DNA of 64,000 nucleotides from JAUIIK01 sp963709995 (lineage in GTDB: Bacteria > Chloroflexota > Chloroflexia > Thermomicrobiales > CFX8): NCBI GenBank assembly GCA_963709995.1, contig CAVPYN010000017.1, positions 62,001 to 126,000 of the forward strand. Direction: 5' to 3'. How positions within the stretch are numbered: position 1 is the stretch's first letter; each line of letters begins with the position of its first letter. Below the pieces are notes generated by a model. It searched no databases. It was not told the DNA's origin and saw only the letters and a program-made list of their open reading frames with translations. A program made the translations under genes and the position numbers. Of this stretch, positions 24,777 through 32,518 are shown one piece after another.

Positions 24777-26285
24777 ATGCTCGATTCCCCCGATAAGAAT
24801 CCAGGTCATTCGTCGCAAGTCCCGCTCACCTTCGGGGACGTCATCCGGAGGCTAGAGTGGCGACGCGAGCTACTTTCGGTTGCAATCATTCTCGCCGAGT
24901 CCTGCCTGATCTGGTTGGTAGCCGGTCTGGTGATGGCGGAGCGATTCAGCAACGATACCTACCCATTCTGGGTTATCGCGCTGGCCATGCTGACGGCTCA
25001 TTATGTCATTCATCTCCTGGATCAAGCCCGGGTATGGAGTCCGGACTACGAGATCATTATGTCCGTCTCGGTTGTCGTGACCCTCCTGATCGCGATCAAA
25101 GCCGGCAGCTTTCCGGACATTCCGGTTTACGATCCGGCCTGGATAGTAGAAGCAGTCAACGGGCTTGCGTTCTTTGACACTGACGCATCGCGCCCGGTCT
25201 GGGGCAATGTACTGTTCATCGGATATGCCTGGTTCCGGGGAAGATCTCGAGAGGAACCATCGCTCGACAGCGCTTACACGATGCTGCGTTGGGGAACGCT
25301 AGCGTTAGGCATCATCCTCATCTTCATCATGATCGGCGCTCCGGAAGAACGTGACATTCGCGACTCGCTCGTGCTCGGCGTCCTGGGATTTTTCGTCTTT
25401 TCACTTGGCTCCATCGGACTGGCGAGAATGCAACTGGAAGGGTTCCGAACCGGCAGCCCGCTGGGGCCCCGCTGGCTCGCGACTTTTGCGACACCGATCC
25501 TGGTAATCATCATGGTGGCAGTGGTCGGCGCCGGGATCTTCTCTCGTCGTTTCCTGGACACGATGCTCTGGATACTAGCGCCGGTCTTCTTCGTGCTAGC
25601 GGTCGTGTTCCAGGTCATCGTGCTTGTAATCGCGGTGCTCGCCTTCCTGATCTTGACACCGATATTCTGGCTCATCGGTGATCTGGAACCGGAACTCATC
25701 AATGCAACAGCCACACCGGCTGGAGAACAGGGCCAGGGCTCGCTGGAGCAGACGCCAACTGAGCCATTCGTCATACCCGAGGCACTTCAATATCTGATTG
25801 CGGCGATCGTGCTTGTCGTGATTATTTCCTTTCTCACGCGCTATCTCTTTCGCCGGCGCTCACGCCGCCGCCCGACGACGGTCGAAGAGCGGGAGTCCGT
25901 CCTGGACTGGGGTGAACTCTGGGGCGGTCTGGGCAACCGGCTACGTTCTCTATTTGATCGCGAACCGGGTTCAGATCCCTACGCCGCGCTTCGAGGAGAT
26001 AGCCGTTGGCAGTACACCATCCGGGTCCGAGAGCGCTACCGAGATCTCCAGAAACTTGGAGGCGCGCTCGGCAGAGCACGACGGCCCCGGGAGACCGCCG
26101 AGGAGTACCGGCCAGCTGTTGGGGGCAGAATTGAGGAAAATGGTCCGTCCGCGGTTGACCGCATGACGACCATCTACCGGCGTGTGCGGTACAGTGGAGT
26201 TCCCGCAAGCGACCTCGACGCCTCTAGCATGGACGAAAGTTGGGATAGTGTTCGAAACGCTCCCCGCCGGGATATGGACCCCTAG
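24777..26285 (+). CDS. Polytopic membrane protein with C-terminal DUF4129
   Basis: The 502-residue product has about ten hydrophobic segments, a Thr/Glu-rich external loop, one more helix near 330-350 followed by RRRSRRRP, and then a cytoplasmic tail. The tail (YAALRGDSRWQYTIRVRERY to about residue 460) matches DUF4129, the domain often found C-terminal to transglutaminase-like proteins beside MoxR/DUF58. The transglutaminase core itself is not visible. It starts seven bases after the DUF58 gene, and hemW follows four bases later. Confidence 0.85.
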   Translation: MLDSPDKNPGHSSQVPLTFGDVIRRLEWRRELLSVAIILAESCLIWLVAGLVMAERFSNDTYPFWVIALAMLTAHYVIHLLDQARVWSPDYEIIMSVSVVVTLLIAIKAGSFPDIPVYDPAWIVEAVNGLAFFDTDASRPVWGNVLFIGYAWFRGRSREEPSLDSAYTMLRWGTLALGIILIFIMIGAPEERDIRDSLVLGVLGFFVFSLGSIGLARMQLEGFRTGSPLGPRWLATFATPILVIIMVAVVGAGIFSRRFLDTMLWILAPVFFVLAVVFQVIVLVIAVLAFLILTPIFWLIGDLEPELINATATPAGEQGQGSLEQTPTEPFVIPEALQYLIAAIVLVVIISFLTRYLFRRRSRRRPTTVEERESVLDWGELWGGLGNRLRSLFDREPGSDPYAALRGDSRWQYTIRVRERYRDLQKLGGALGRARRPRETAEEYRPAVGGRIEENGPSAVDRMTTIYRRVRYSGVPASDLDASSMDESWDSVRNAPRRDMDP

Positions 26286-26288
26286 CGT

Positions 26289-27470
26289 GTGACTGGAAAT
26301 CGGATCACTGTTCCCGCCAGGCCGGACGAACCGGCGGCCATCTACGTCCACATCCCGTTCTGCCGCTATGTCTGCCCATATTGCGACTTCAATGTCTATG
26401 CGAAGCAGGAAGAGCTCGTTCCGGATTATCTTGCTGCCCTTGAACGGGAGATGGCGCTGATAGCGGACTTCCACGCACCATCCGGCCCCTCGCCAACCCT
26501 CTTCATTGGCGGCGGGACACCGTCACTTCTTGATCCGGCTCAAGTGGCCCAGATCATCGAAGCCGCCGCACGGACGATCGGACTGGCTGCTGGCGCAGAA
26601 GTAACGATGGAGAGCAACCCGGACAACCTGAACGAGGAATACTGCCGTGGCCTTCTTGGGGCAGGCGTCAACCGTCTTTCCATTGGAGTTCAGTCACATC
26701 AGGCAAGTGGTCTCAAGGTTCTGGGACGCCTGCATGGCAGGCAGGGCAGCGATCGTGCCGTCAGGGCCGCACGGGCGGCCGGAATCGAAAACATGAGCCT
26801 GGACTTCATCTACGGTTGGCCCGGCCAAACGCTCGAACAGTGGAAGGCCGACCTGGTCCAGATCGCTGAGTGGCAACCCGATCATCTCTCGCTATACGCC
26901 CTGATCGTCGAAGCGGGAACGCCCTATGAAACAGCAGTCCGGCGCGGTAGCCTCGTGCCCACAGACGACGACACGACGGCGATGTTCTTCGATGTCGCGG
27001 TCGACCATCTGGGAGCCTCCGGATGGGATCACTACGAGATATCGAACTGGGCGCGAAGTGAATCGCAAAGATCGATTCACAATCTGGTCTACTGGCGAAA
27101 TGGTCAGTACTACGGCATTGGCGCTGGCACCCACTCCTATCTGGGTAGCGTCCGCGCATCGAACACGCGCCTCCCCGCTACCTACATCGACGCAACGCGC
27201 TCCCGTAAACCGCCCATCGCTGCAACCGAAACGATCACACCGGAAATGTCGATGGGAGAATCGATGATTCTCGGATTGCGGCTATTGCGCGACGGCGTTT
27301 CCCGGCGGGACTTCCGTGCCCGGCATGGTGTCAGTCTGGAGGAACGCTACGGCGATCTATTGCGCAAGTTCGAGCAATTGGGGTTGATGGAGCAGGTAGG
27401 AGATAGCGTCCGCTTGTCCGCTGCTGGCGCGATGGTTTCGAACGGCATTCTCGCCGAGTTCTTGCTCTGA
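26289..27470 (+). CDS. hemW: HemW-like radical SAM protein (heme chaperone)
   Basis: The GTG start lies three bases after the preceding stop. IYVHIPFCRYVCPYCDFNVY holds the CxxxCxxC iron-sulfur cluster motif, LFIGGGTPSLL and NPDNL bind AdoMet, and RLSIGVQS and DFIYGWPGQT are further landmarks. HYEISNWA and a C-terminal HemN-like domain complete the 393 residues. HemW relatives were long called oxygen-independent coproporphyrinogen oxidases but act as heme-trafficking proteins; they lack the extra N-terminal residues of true HemN, as here. Its place in the MoxR operon may be only transcriptional. Confidence 0.92.
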   Translation: MTGNRITVPARPDEPAAIYVHIPFCRYVCPYCDFNVYAKQEELVPDYLAALEREMALIADFHAPSGPSPTLFIGGGTPSLLDPAQVAQIIEAAARTIGLAAGAEVTMESNPDNLNEEYCRGLLGAGVNRLSIGVQSHQASGLKVLGRLHGRQGSDRAVRAARAAGIENMSLDFIYGWPGQTLEQWKADLVQIAEWQPDHLSLYALIVEAGTPYETAVRRGSLVPTDDDTTAMFFDVAVDHLGASGWDHYEISNWARSESQRSIHNLVYWRNGQYYGIGAGTHSYLGSVRASNTRLPATYIDATRSRKPPIAATETITPEMSMGESMILGLRLLRDGVSRRDFRARHGVSLEERYGDLLRKFEQLGLMEQVGDSVRLSAAGAMVSNGILAEFLL

Positions 27471-27482
27471 GGTTAAGGAACT

Positions 27483-27510
27483 CCGCCCCGTCCACTAGTG
27501 GACGGGGCGG
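27483..27510. terminator. Bidirectional hairpin between hemW and L25 genes
   Basis: A perfect 28-base palindrome (CCGCCCCGTCC arms around ACTAGT) lies between two convergent stops. There is no strong T-run on either strand, so it may act as a transcript-end stabiliser or weak terminator for both operons. Confidence 0.7.
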
Positions 27511-27543
27511 AAACCCATGAAACTATCAATGGCGTTCGAGGCG

Positions 27544-28206
27544 TTACTCGGAATCGTCTTCTTCTGAGGACGATTCCTCGCCTTCGCCTTCCATCTCGGC
27601 GTCCTCGCCTTCGAGCTCTTCGCCCTCCAGCTCTTCTTCCTCTTCTTCCTCGGTAATGCGAACCTCCATGAGCCGGACAATCGGCTCTTCTTCGTCTGTC
27701 AGGAGTTCGACATCGTCTGGCATCGTCAGATCACCCACCCAAACGGTGTCATCGATCTCTTCAAGACCCGTCACATCGACTTCAATCGCGCCGGGAAGAT
27801 CGGTCGGGAGACCTTCAGCTTCGACCGAATCGCGCAGTTGGGTAACGACACCATCCAGGTTTGGAGACTGCCCGATAAGAATGACGGGAATCGACGCCGA
27901 CATTCGCACCAGGAGATTCGGCGCATAGAGTTCCGCGTGGAGCGGATTGCGCGAGACCGGATGTTGCTGGAGATCTCTAATATAGACCGTGTGGGTATCG
28001 CCATCAATCTGAATGTCGACGAGCGAGATGTTGCCATAGTCGATGTACGTGCGATAGATGTCACGGGCATCGAGGGTGATCGGGATTGGCGCTTCGAGCA
28101 GGGTGCCATAGATAATGGCTGGCACCTTGCCTTCTCGCCGCAAGCGTTTGACTTTCTTTCCAATGATGGTGCGCTCTTCTGCAACGAGCGTCGGTCGTGC
28201 TGGCAT
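27544..28206 (-). CDS. rplY: 50S ribosomal protein L25 (CTC type) with acidic tail
   Basis: The start at 28206 (MPARPTLVAEERTIIGKKVK) gives 220 residues. The N-terminal L25 domain binds 5S rRNA (VKRLRREGKVPAIIYGTLLE). It is followed by the TL5/CTC C-terminal domain (HAELYAPN through LTMPDDVELL). The last 45 residues are almost all Glu and Asp (EEEEEEELEGEELEGEDAE). Long-form L25 of this kind is usual in Chloroflexota and Deinococcus-type bacteria. The extreme acidic end is an addition. The longer open frame upstream of 28206 has no family sequence. Confidence 0.93.
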   Translation of the reverse strand: MPARPTLVAEERTIIGKKVKRLRREGKVPAIIYGTLLEAPIPITLDARDIYRTYIDYGNISLVDIQIDGDTHTVYIRDLQQHPVSRNPLHAELYAPNLLVRMSASIPVILIGQSPNLDGVVTQLRDSVEAEGLPTDLPGAIEVDVTGLEEIDDTVWVGDLTMPDDVELLTDEEEPIVRLMEVRITEEEEEEELEGEELEGEDAEMEGEGEESSSEEDDSE

Positions 28207-28647
28207 CTGCCTATCTGCCTCCCTGGACCATTCGGCGCGGATGCACGCTGATATTGTGCTGGTGGCCACTCGACCACCAAACGCTGATGGTATCAAACGG
28301 CGATCTTTTCGGCCATGATCTTTGACAACGCGGGCACTTCGCTCGCCAGATCCCGCGCTCTGACACCAGTGAGCCTCGATCCCCCAAGTTAGCAAACTTC
28401 CGCGACGGCGGATGTGCCCAAAACGACGATATCTCCGAGTGAAAAGAACTTCTGTCGCAGGTGTCCCAATCCATACGGGACCAAGTTCTCATAGTGCTAA
28501 TCAGTGGTTCGCTCCTACACTAATCGAGACGGGTTGAGCTACTGACCTCGTCATGCCTACCCTGATCTGGAGGGACATCAGATGCCGGGAGGGATCCTCT
28601 CAATCAAAATGGAAGCGATGTTGCGAACACCGGGGCGAGCGGAATCG
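28207..28647. other. Divergent intergenic region, L25 to MarR
   Basis: About 440 bases separate the divergent L25 and MarR genes. I see no gene or tRNA here. Two similar CTAATCR words near 28496 and 28518, shortly before the MarR start, might belong to an operator, but they form no clean palindrome. Confidence 0.35.
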
Positions 28648-29091
28648 ATGAGTAATTCCGTCGAGATTGAAGAACTCGCGGAGCTCCTGCGCGAAGCGGT
28701 CATTCGCCTCCAACCTTCGTCCGAGGAAATCTCTGAAGCATGGTCATCCGCTCAGGTGACGATGCAGCAGCTTCGCGTCATGACGATCTTGTATCACGAA
28801 GGTCCGACTCGCGTGTCAGATCTTGCCGTCCGCCTTGGTGTCTCCACGCCAACGATCACGGGCATTCTCGATCGTCTGGTGCGACAGCGACTTTCGTTTC
28901 GCATGAGTGACCATCGCGATCGTCGCGTCGTCCTGAACAACCTCACTCAGGACGGTCGAGACCTGGTCGAGCGACTGCTACCGGCACACGGAAACCAAGT
29001 CGAAGCTGCGCTCGTCCGCCTGGACGCGCATGAGCGAGCTCAGCTTACAGAGTCGCTTCGGGCACTGCTCAGGGCAATGCCTGTCTCCTGA
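28648..29091 (+). CDS. MarR-family transcriptional regulator
   Basis: From the ATG at 28648 (MSNSVEIEELAELLREAVIR) the product is 147 residues. It has the winged-helix core: VTMQQLRVMTILYHEGPTRV, the recognition helix VSTPTITGILDRLVRQRL and the wing RMSDHRDRRVVLNNLTQDGR with the conserved DxR. MarR proteins are dimeric repressors that respond to small aromatic or lipophilic ligands. Starts further upstream (28582, 28609, 28618) are possible but add no family sequence. Its target may be itself, since no transporter is adjacent. Confidence 0.9.
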   Translation: MSNSVEIEELAELLREAVIRLQPSSEEISEAWSSAQVTMQQLRVMTILYHEGPTRVSDLAVRLGVSTPTITGILDRLVRQRLSFRMSDHRDRRVVLNNLTQDGRDLVERLLPAHGNQVEAALVRLDAHERAQLTESLRALLRAMPVS

Positions 29092-29115
29092 ACCCATGAC
29101 GATGTGTCGATCGAC

Positions 29116-29142
29116 GGCGGGGCGCCTGTACGATGCCCCGCC
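29116..29142 (+). terminator. GC-rich hairpin after marR-like gene
   Basis: GGCGGGGC at 29116-29123 pairs with GCCCCGCC at 29135-29142 across an 11-base loop, 25 bases past the MarR stop. The following CTTCCTGTATTTG is only moderately T-rich. Confidence 0.6.
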
Positions 29143-29269
29143 CTTCCTGTATTTGCGGCCCTGTTGAATGGGACTATTCTCGGTCATAAGTCGTATATAC
29201 TTGACGGTTGGAGATCAAGCGGTTGTGCCTGGTCTCGCCAGTATCAAGCGGGAAAGGGGGTGAACGCAT

Positions 29270-29464
29270 TTGCCATTGAAGGTTGAAGCCCGCGATCACG
29301 AGGCTTTTGAACAGCTGATGCGCCGGTTCACGCGCGAACTGCAGTCTTCCGGCATCCTGCGCGAGTACCGCAGCAAGCGTCGCTTTGTAAGCAAGAGCGA
29401 GCAGAAGCGAGCCAAGGTCCGGAAAGCCGAGCATAAGCGCCGGCGTAAGACGGTCAAGCCCTAA
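29270..29464 (+). CDS. rpsU: 30S ribosomal protein S21
   Basis: The 64-residue, very basic protein begins PLKVEARDHEAFEQLMRRFT and ends in a Lys/Arg tail (KRAKVRKAEHKRRRKTVKP), the bS21 pattern. It sits on the 30S platform near the anti-Shine-Dalgarno end of 16S rRNA and aids initiation. The start is a TTG behind a strong AAGGGGGTGA ribosome site six bases away, which rules out other starts. A small GCAGCG-loop-CGCTGC hairpin at 29466-29483 follows the stop and may end the transcript. Confidence 0.92.
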   Translation: MPLKVEARDHEAFEQLMRRFTRELQSSGILREYRSKRRFVSKSEQKRAKVRKAEHKRRRKTVKP

Positions 29465-29566
29465 CGCAGCGTTGTTTCGCTGCCTACACGAAAACCAGGA
29501 GATTAGTTATGAGCATCCCTGGTTGCTAGCGGGGCGGAAGGTCAACACCTTTCGTCCCGTTGCCGT

Positions 29567-30427
29567 CTATGCCGAAACCTGCGACGGCAAGCCAAGCAAT
29601 ACTTCCAGCAGAAACCGTCCTCCTGCCGTCGCCCCCATAAACAACAGAGCCACCACGAGCGCCAGGGTTGCTGGCGCCGCCAGATCCTTCAGGTCACGTG
29701 CGGCATTTTCCCTGCGCGTTGCCAGCAGCACAAACGGCAAGAGCAGGCCCGTAAGCACTGCCGCCGCGGAGAGCATCAGCAGATAGGTCAGCGGGACTCT
29801 CACCGCCCACCAACTCGTTCCAATAACGCCGACGATCGCAAGTTGGGCGAGGAGCGCAAGCATGAGGTCTGGTAGCCCGTGCCAGATCGGTTGCGCTGAC
29901 TTGCTTGTGCGGATGAACGCCGTCTGCGCGATAAGCATCCACACGAACGATGCCAGCGCAGTGCCGACCAACAGTCCGGTGAGGGTGCGAAGTAGATTGA
30001 ATGGCTCGTAGAGATATGGAAGGTCAAGGTCTTTCAGGAAGGAGTTCACTCCGTCAATCGCCAGCGGAACGATCATGACCGCAAGCGCAACGACTACCTT
30101 CAAATCCGTGAGACTGCCGGCGCGCCAACGCCCGCGCAAGAGCAAATAGCCAGTGGTGACGGCAATTCCCAGATAGATCCCGGTCATGCGCGCGTCAAAC
30201 GGCAATCGAGCTTCACCAAAATAGTAGGAATGACTTGGTTGCTGGGCGCAGAGCCCGTGGAGCACCGCCAGTGACTTGCCCTCAACCGTACCCGGGAACG
30301 CCGAGAACATGACGATCGACCCGGCTACAAGCCCGACGAACACAGCTGGCCAACCCAGACGCTTCCGGTTTTCGGTCACCAAATGCCCGGCAGTTTTCGA
30401 CACGGACAACTCGATCACCTCCTGCAC
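29567..30427 (-). CDS. DUF2085 membrane protein
   Basis: The 286-residue protein has about seven hydrophobic segments. LHGLCAQQPSHSYYFGEARL followed by PFDARMTGIYLGIA is the DUF2085 signature (LCHQxPxRSF, then LCARCTGIYxG in relatives). In this copy some of the usual Cys and His are replaced: DARM stands for CARC. Function of the family is unknown. The gene is followed on the genome's right by an IS end only about 40 bases upstream of its start, so its promoter region may be altered. Confidence 0.8.
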   Translation of the reverse strand: MQEVIELSVSKTAGHLVTENRKRLGWPAVFVGLVAGSIVMFSAFPGTVEGKSLAVLHGLCAQQPSHSYYFGEARLPFDARMTGIYLGIAVTTGYLLLRGRWRAGSLTDLKVVVALAVMIVPLAIDGVNSFLKDLDLPYLYEPFNLLRTLTGLLVGTALASFVWMLIAQTAFIRTSKSAQPIWHGLPDLMLALLAQLAIVGVIGTSWWAVRVPLTYLLMLSAAAVLTGLLLPFVLLATRRENAARDLKDLAAPATLALVVALLFMGATAGGRFLLEVLLGLPSQVSA

Positions 30428-30468
30428 TCTGGCTCTCCACGATGATTATATGAGAACTTCTCACCAAA

Positions 30469-32355
30469 CCGAGCCATATGATGGGTAACACATACCTGTC
30501 GTCGCCATGGGAAGAACGCACGGATTTAGCTGACATCGCGATCTCGCTCAACGTGCGAGAGCAACGACAACTGGAGCGCTGCTTGAGCCGCTTGAGACCG
30601 GCGGGCCGTGTATGGCGACACCCGGATCACCGTGAGCCACTCCACCTCATCCCGTTACCAGAAGGACAGTTGCGGTGAGCGATAGGGCGTGTCAAAGAGC
30701 TGCGTTTCCATCACCTCCGTGAACTGACGCTGATCCGGCTGGTAGCTGACCTGATACTCGGCCAGCGCCTCATCAGCAAAGACGACGGTCAGCTGCTCAC
30801 CATAGAGCCAGACTGCTGCGGCTTCCCCTGCAAGACCACGTTCGCCATAGAGACGCCAGTGGCGAAAACGGAGGTAGCCGGTGCGGCTCAGTCGCCGGCC
30901 AAAGCGCGTCGTGTAGAAGGCGCGATGCAGCTCCTCTGGGCTGAACTGCCGACCACTCACCCAACCGAGCACCTCAGCCGGACTGTGTCGGCCATCGCCC
31001 CGTTCCCGATGCGCCCAATGCGACTGGTAGTTGAAGTCGACGACCCAGCGGTCATGGGCGGCTTGCAGCTCTGGCCAGTTTGTGGCCTGAGCGAAGTGCC
31101 AGTCGGCCATCCGACGCTGGACGTTGAACTGCGTCTCGATATAGGACTGCCAAGGCTGGCGCCGCTCGATCTCCAGCTTGGTGATGCCCAGCGCGGTATA
31201 GATCTGCTGGGCTTGCTTCGCCCGAAAGACACTACCACCATCACTGACCAGCGCTTCTGGAGCGCCGTGCTGACGGATTGCGGCGTACAAGACCATCAAG
31301 TAGGCGGTCAGATCCTGGCGACGAGAGATCCCGCTGGACAGAATAGCCCGGCTGTAGTTCTCGAGAATCGAGATGCAGTAGACCCGCTCCTCGTCGACCC
31401 CGTGATCCAGATACCGGATATCGACCGTCCAGTACTGGTGACGTCGCCGAGCCCGGAAAGGCATCTCGCGTGGTTCTTTGCGGCCGCGGGCAGGCTTGGG
31501 TAAGCCGCACAAACGGCGGTTCCCGGCCAGAATCCGGCCACAGGTGCGTGGACTGAGCTCGATGCCGAGTTGCTTGAGGGCGGCATGCACCCGAAAGGCA
31601 CCTACCTCGGGATTCTCCTGGAGCTCGCGTACCAGGGCGATCGTCCGCAGATCGACCTTGCGGACACTGGGTTTGCGGGCATGCGACTTGTCATCCAGCC
31701 CGTAGACGCCTTCCTCGATCCAGCGGCGCAAGGTGGCATGGACCGTCTCACGACTAACCTCCAGGTAGCCAGCAATGTTCTGTTTGGTCCAGCCTTCGCT
31801 GTGCAAACGGATGATCGCCAGCCGTCGGGCAGCAGCATCTGGTTTGATGGTGCGTGCACCGGGTCGACGGCCAAAACGCACCTCACAGATGGACGCGATC
31901 TGATGCGGACGAAACGCCGGGTATTCGGCTTTGAGCGCGACGATAGCCTGACGGATTTCCTCTGGCAGCTGCCGGCGCTGCTCCCGGGTAGGCGCGAGGA
32001 GACTGCGCATACCCTCGGTTTCGAAGCGAGCCACTTGGCGGTAGAGCGTGCTTTGCGGCGCGCCGGTCTCGCGGGCTCGTTCAGCCGGTGATAGCCCAAA
32101 GAGGACGACCGGCCGCAGCAGCTCGTAGTTGAGTTGCTCGGGAAACTGGACCAACAGCTGCAGTTGTCGCCAGTCATCAGTTGGATCGATCGATTGGCGG
32201 CGATGAAGTGGCATGGCACGCCCCTGTTGAGACGAGGCCCTGAAAGATGGGTGATGGGATAGGAGAGCACCGTCATGCGTCGCAAAAGGACATCGTGCAC
32301 ATCATAGCGCTTCTCAGTGTGACGACAGGTATGTGTTACCCATCATGTGGCTTGG
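30469..32355. mobile_element. IS element with 35-bp inverted ends and rve-type transposase
   Basis: Inverted repeats at 30469-30503 and 32321-32355 share a core GATGGGTAACACATACCTG and extend outwards with a few mismatches (CCGAGCCA against CCAAGCCA). The interior is one transposase gene on the minus strand. No clear target-site duplication is visible outside either end, so the exact tips could be a few bases inside the repeats. It sits between a DUF2085 gene and an amidase gene and interrupts no visible reading frame. Confidence 0.85.
30655..32214 (-). CDS. DDE (rve) transposase, IS481-like
   Basis: The intact 519-residue product has two N-terminal helix-turn-helix units: FGLSPAERARETGAPQSTLY, then GWTKQNIAGYLEVSRETVHA. 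An integrase-core follows with catalytic residues in YWTVDIRYLD, ALVSDGGSVFR and SYIETQFNVQRR. It ends in a small beta domain (VVFADEALAEYQVSYQ). The length and double HTH differ from the shortest IS481 enzymes, so the family call is approximate. With no frameshift and matched ends, this element may still be mobile. Confidence 0.87.
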   Translation of the reverse strand: MPLHRRQSIDPTDDWRQLQLLVQFPEQLNYELLRPVVLFGLSPAERARETGAPQSTLYRQVARFETEGMRSLLAPTREQRRQLPEEIRQAIVALKAEYPAFRPHQIASICEVRFGRRPGARTIKPDAAARRLAIIRLHSEGWTKQNIAGYLEVSRETVHATLRRWIEEGVYGLDDKSHARKPSVRKVDLRTIALVRELQENPEVGAFRVHAALKQLGIELSPRTCGRILAGNRRLCGLPKPARGRKEPREMPFRARRRHQYWTVDIRYLDHGVDEERVYCISILENYSRAILSSGISRRQDLTAYLMVLYAAIRQHGAPEALVSDGGSVFRAKQAQQIYTALGITKLEIERRQPWQSYIETQFNVQRRMADWHFAQATNWPELQAAHDRWVVDFNYQSHWAHRERGDGRHSPAEVLGWVSGRQFSPEELHRAFYTTRFGRRLSRTGYLRFRHWRLYGERGLAGEAAAVWLYGEQLTVVFADEALAEYQVSYQPDQRQFTEVMETQLFDTPYRSPQLSFW

Positions 32356-32518
32356 TCTGTTCTCACTTCCCGGTGCTATCGGTGCCCCGTAGTCAAACTT
32401 GAAGTACGGTACTTACTGGTAGGTTGACCGTACACGTCGATGAGTGTTCAATTGCGAACGGGGGGACAGCATATAGACGCGCTACCATGTGTGGCGGATA
32501 GTCTTCTGGATTGTGCCG

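Noticed and set aside
27483..27510. Perfect palindrome considered as a protein-binding operator or recombination site
   Set aside because: Its position between two convergent stops and its GC-rich stem fit a shared transcript-end hairpin better.
30478..30678. Small plus-strand frame at the left IS end
   Set aside because: It starts inside the inverted repeat and is antisense to the end of the IS; no ribosome site or domain.
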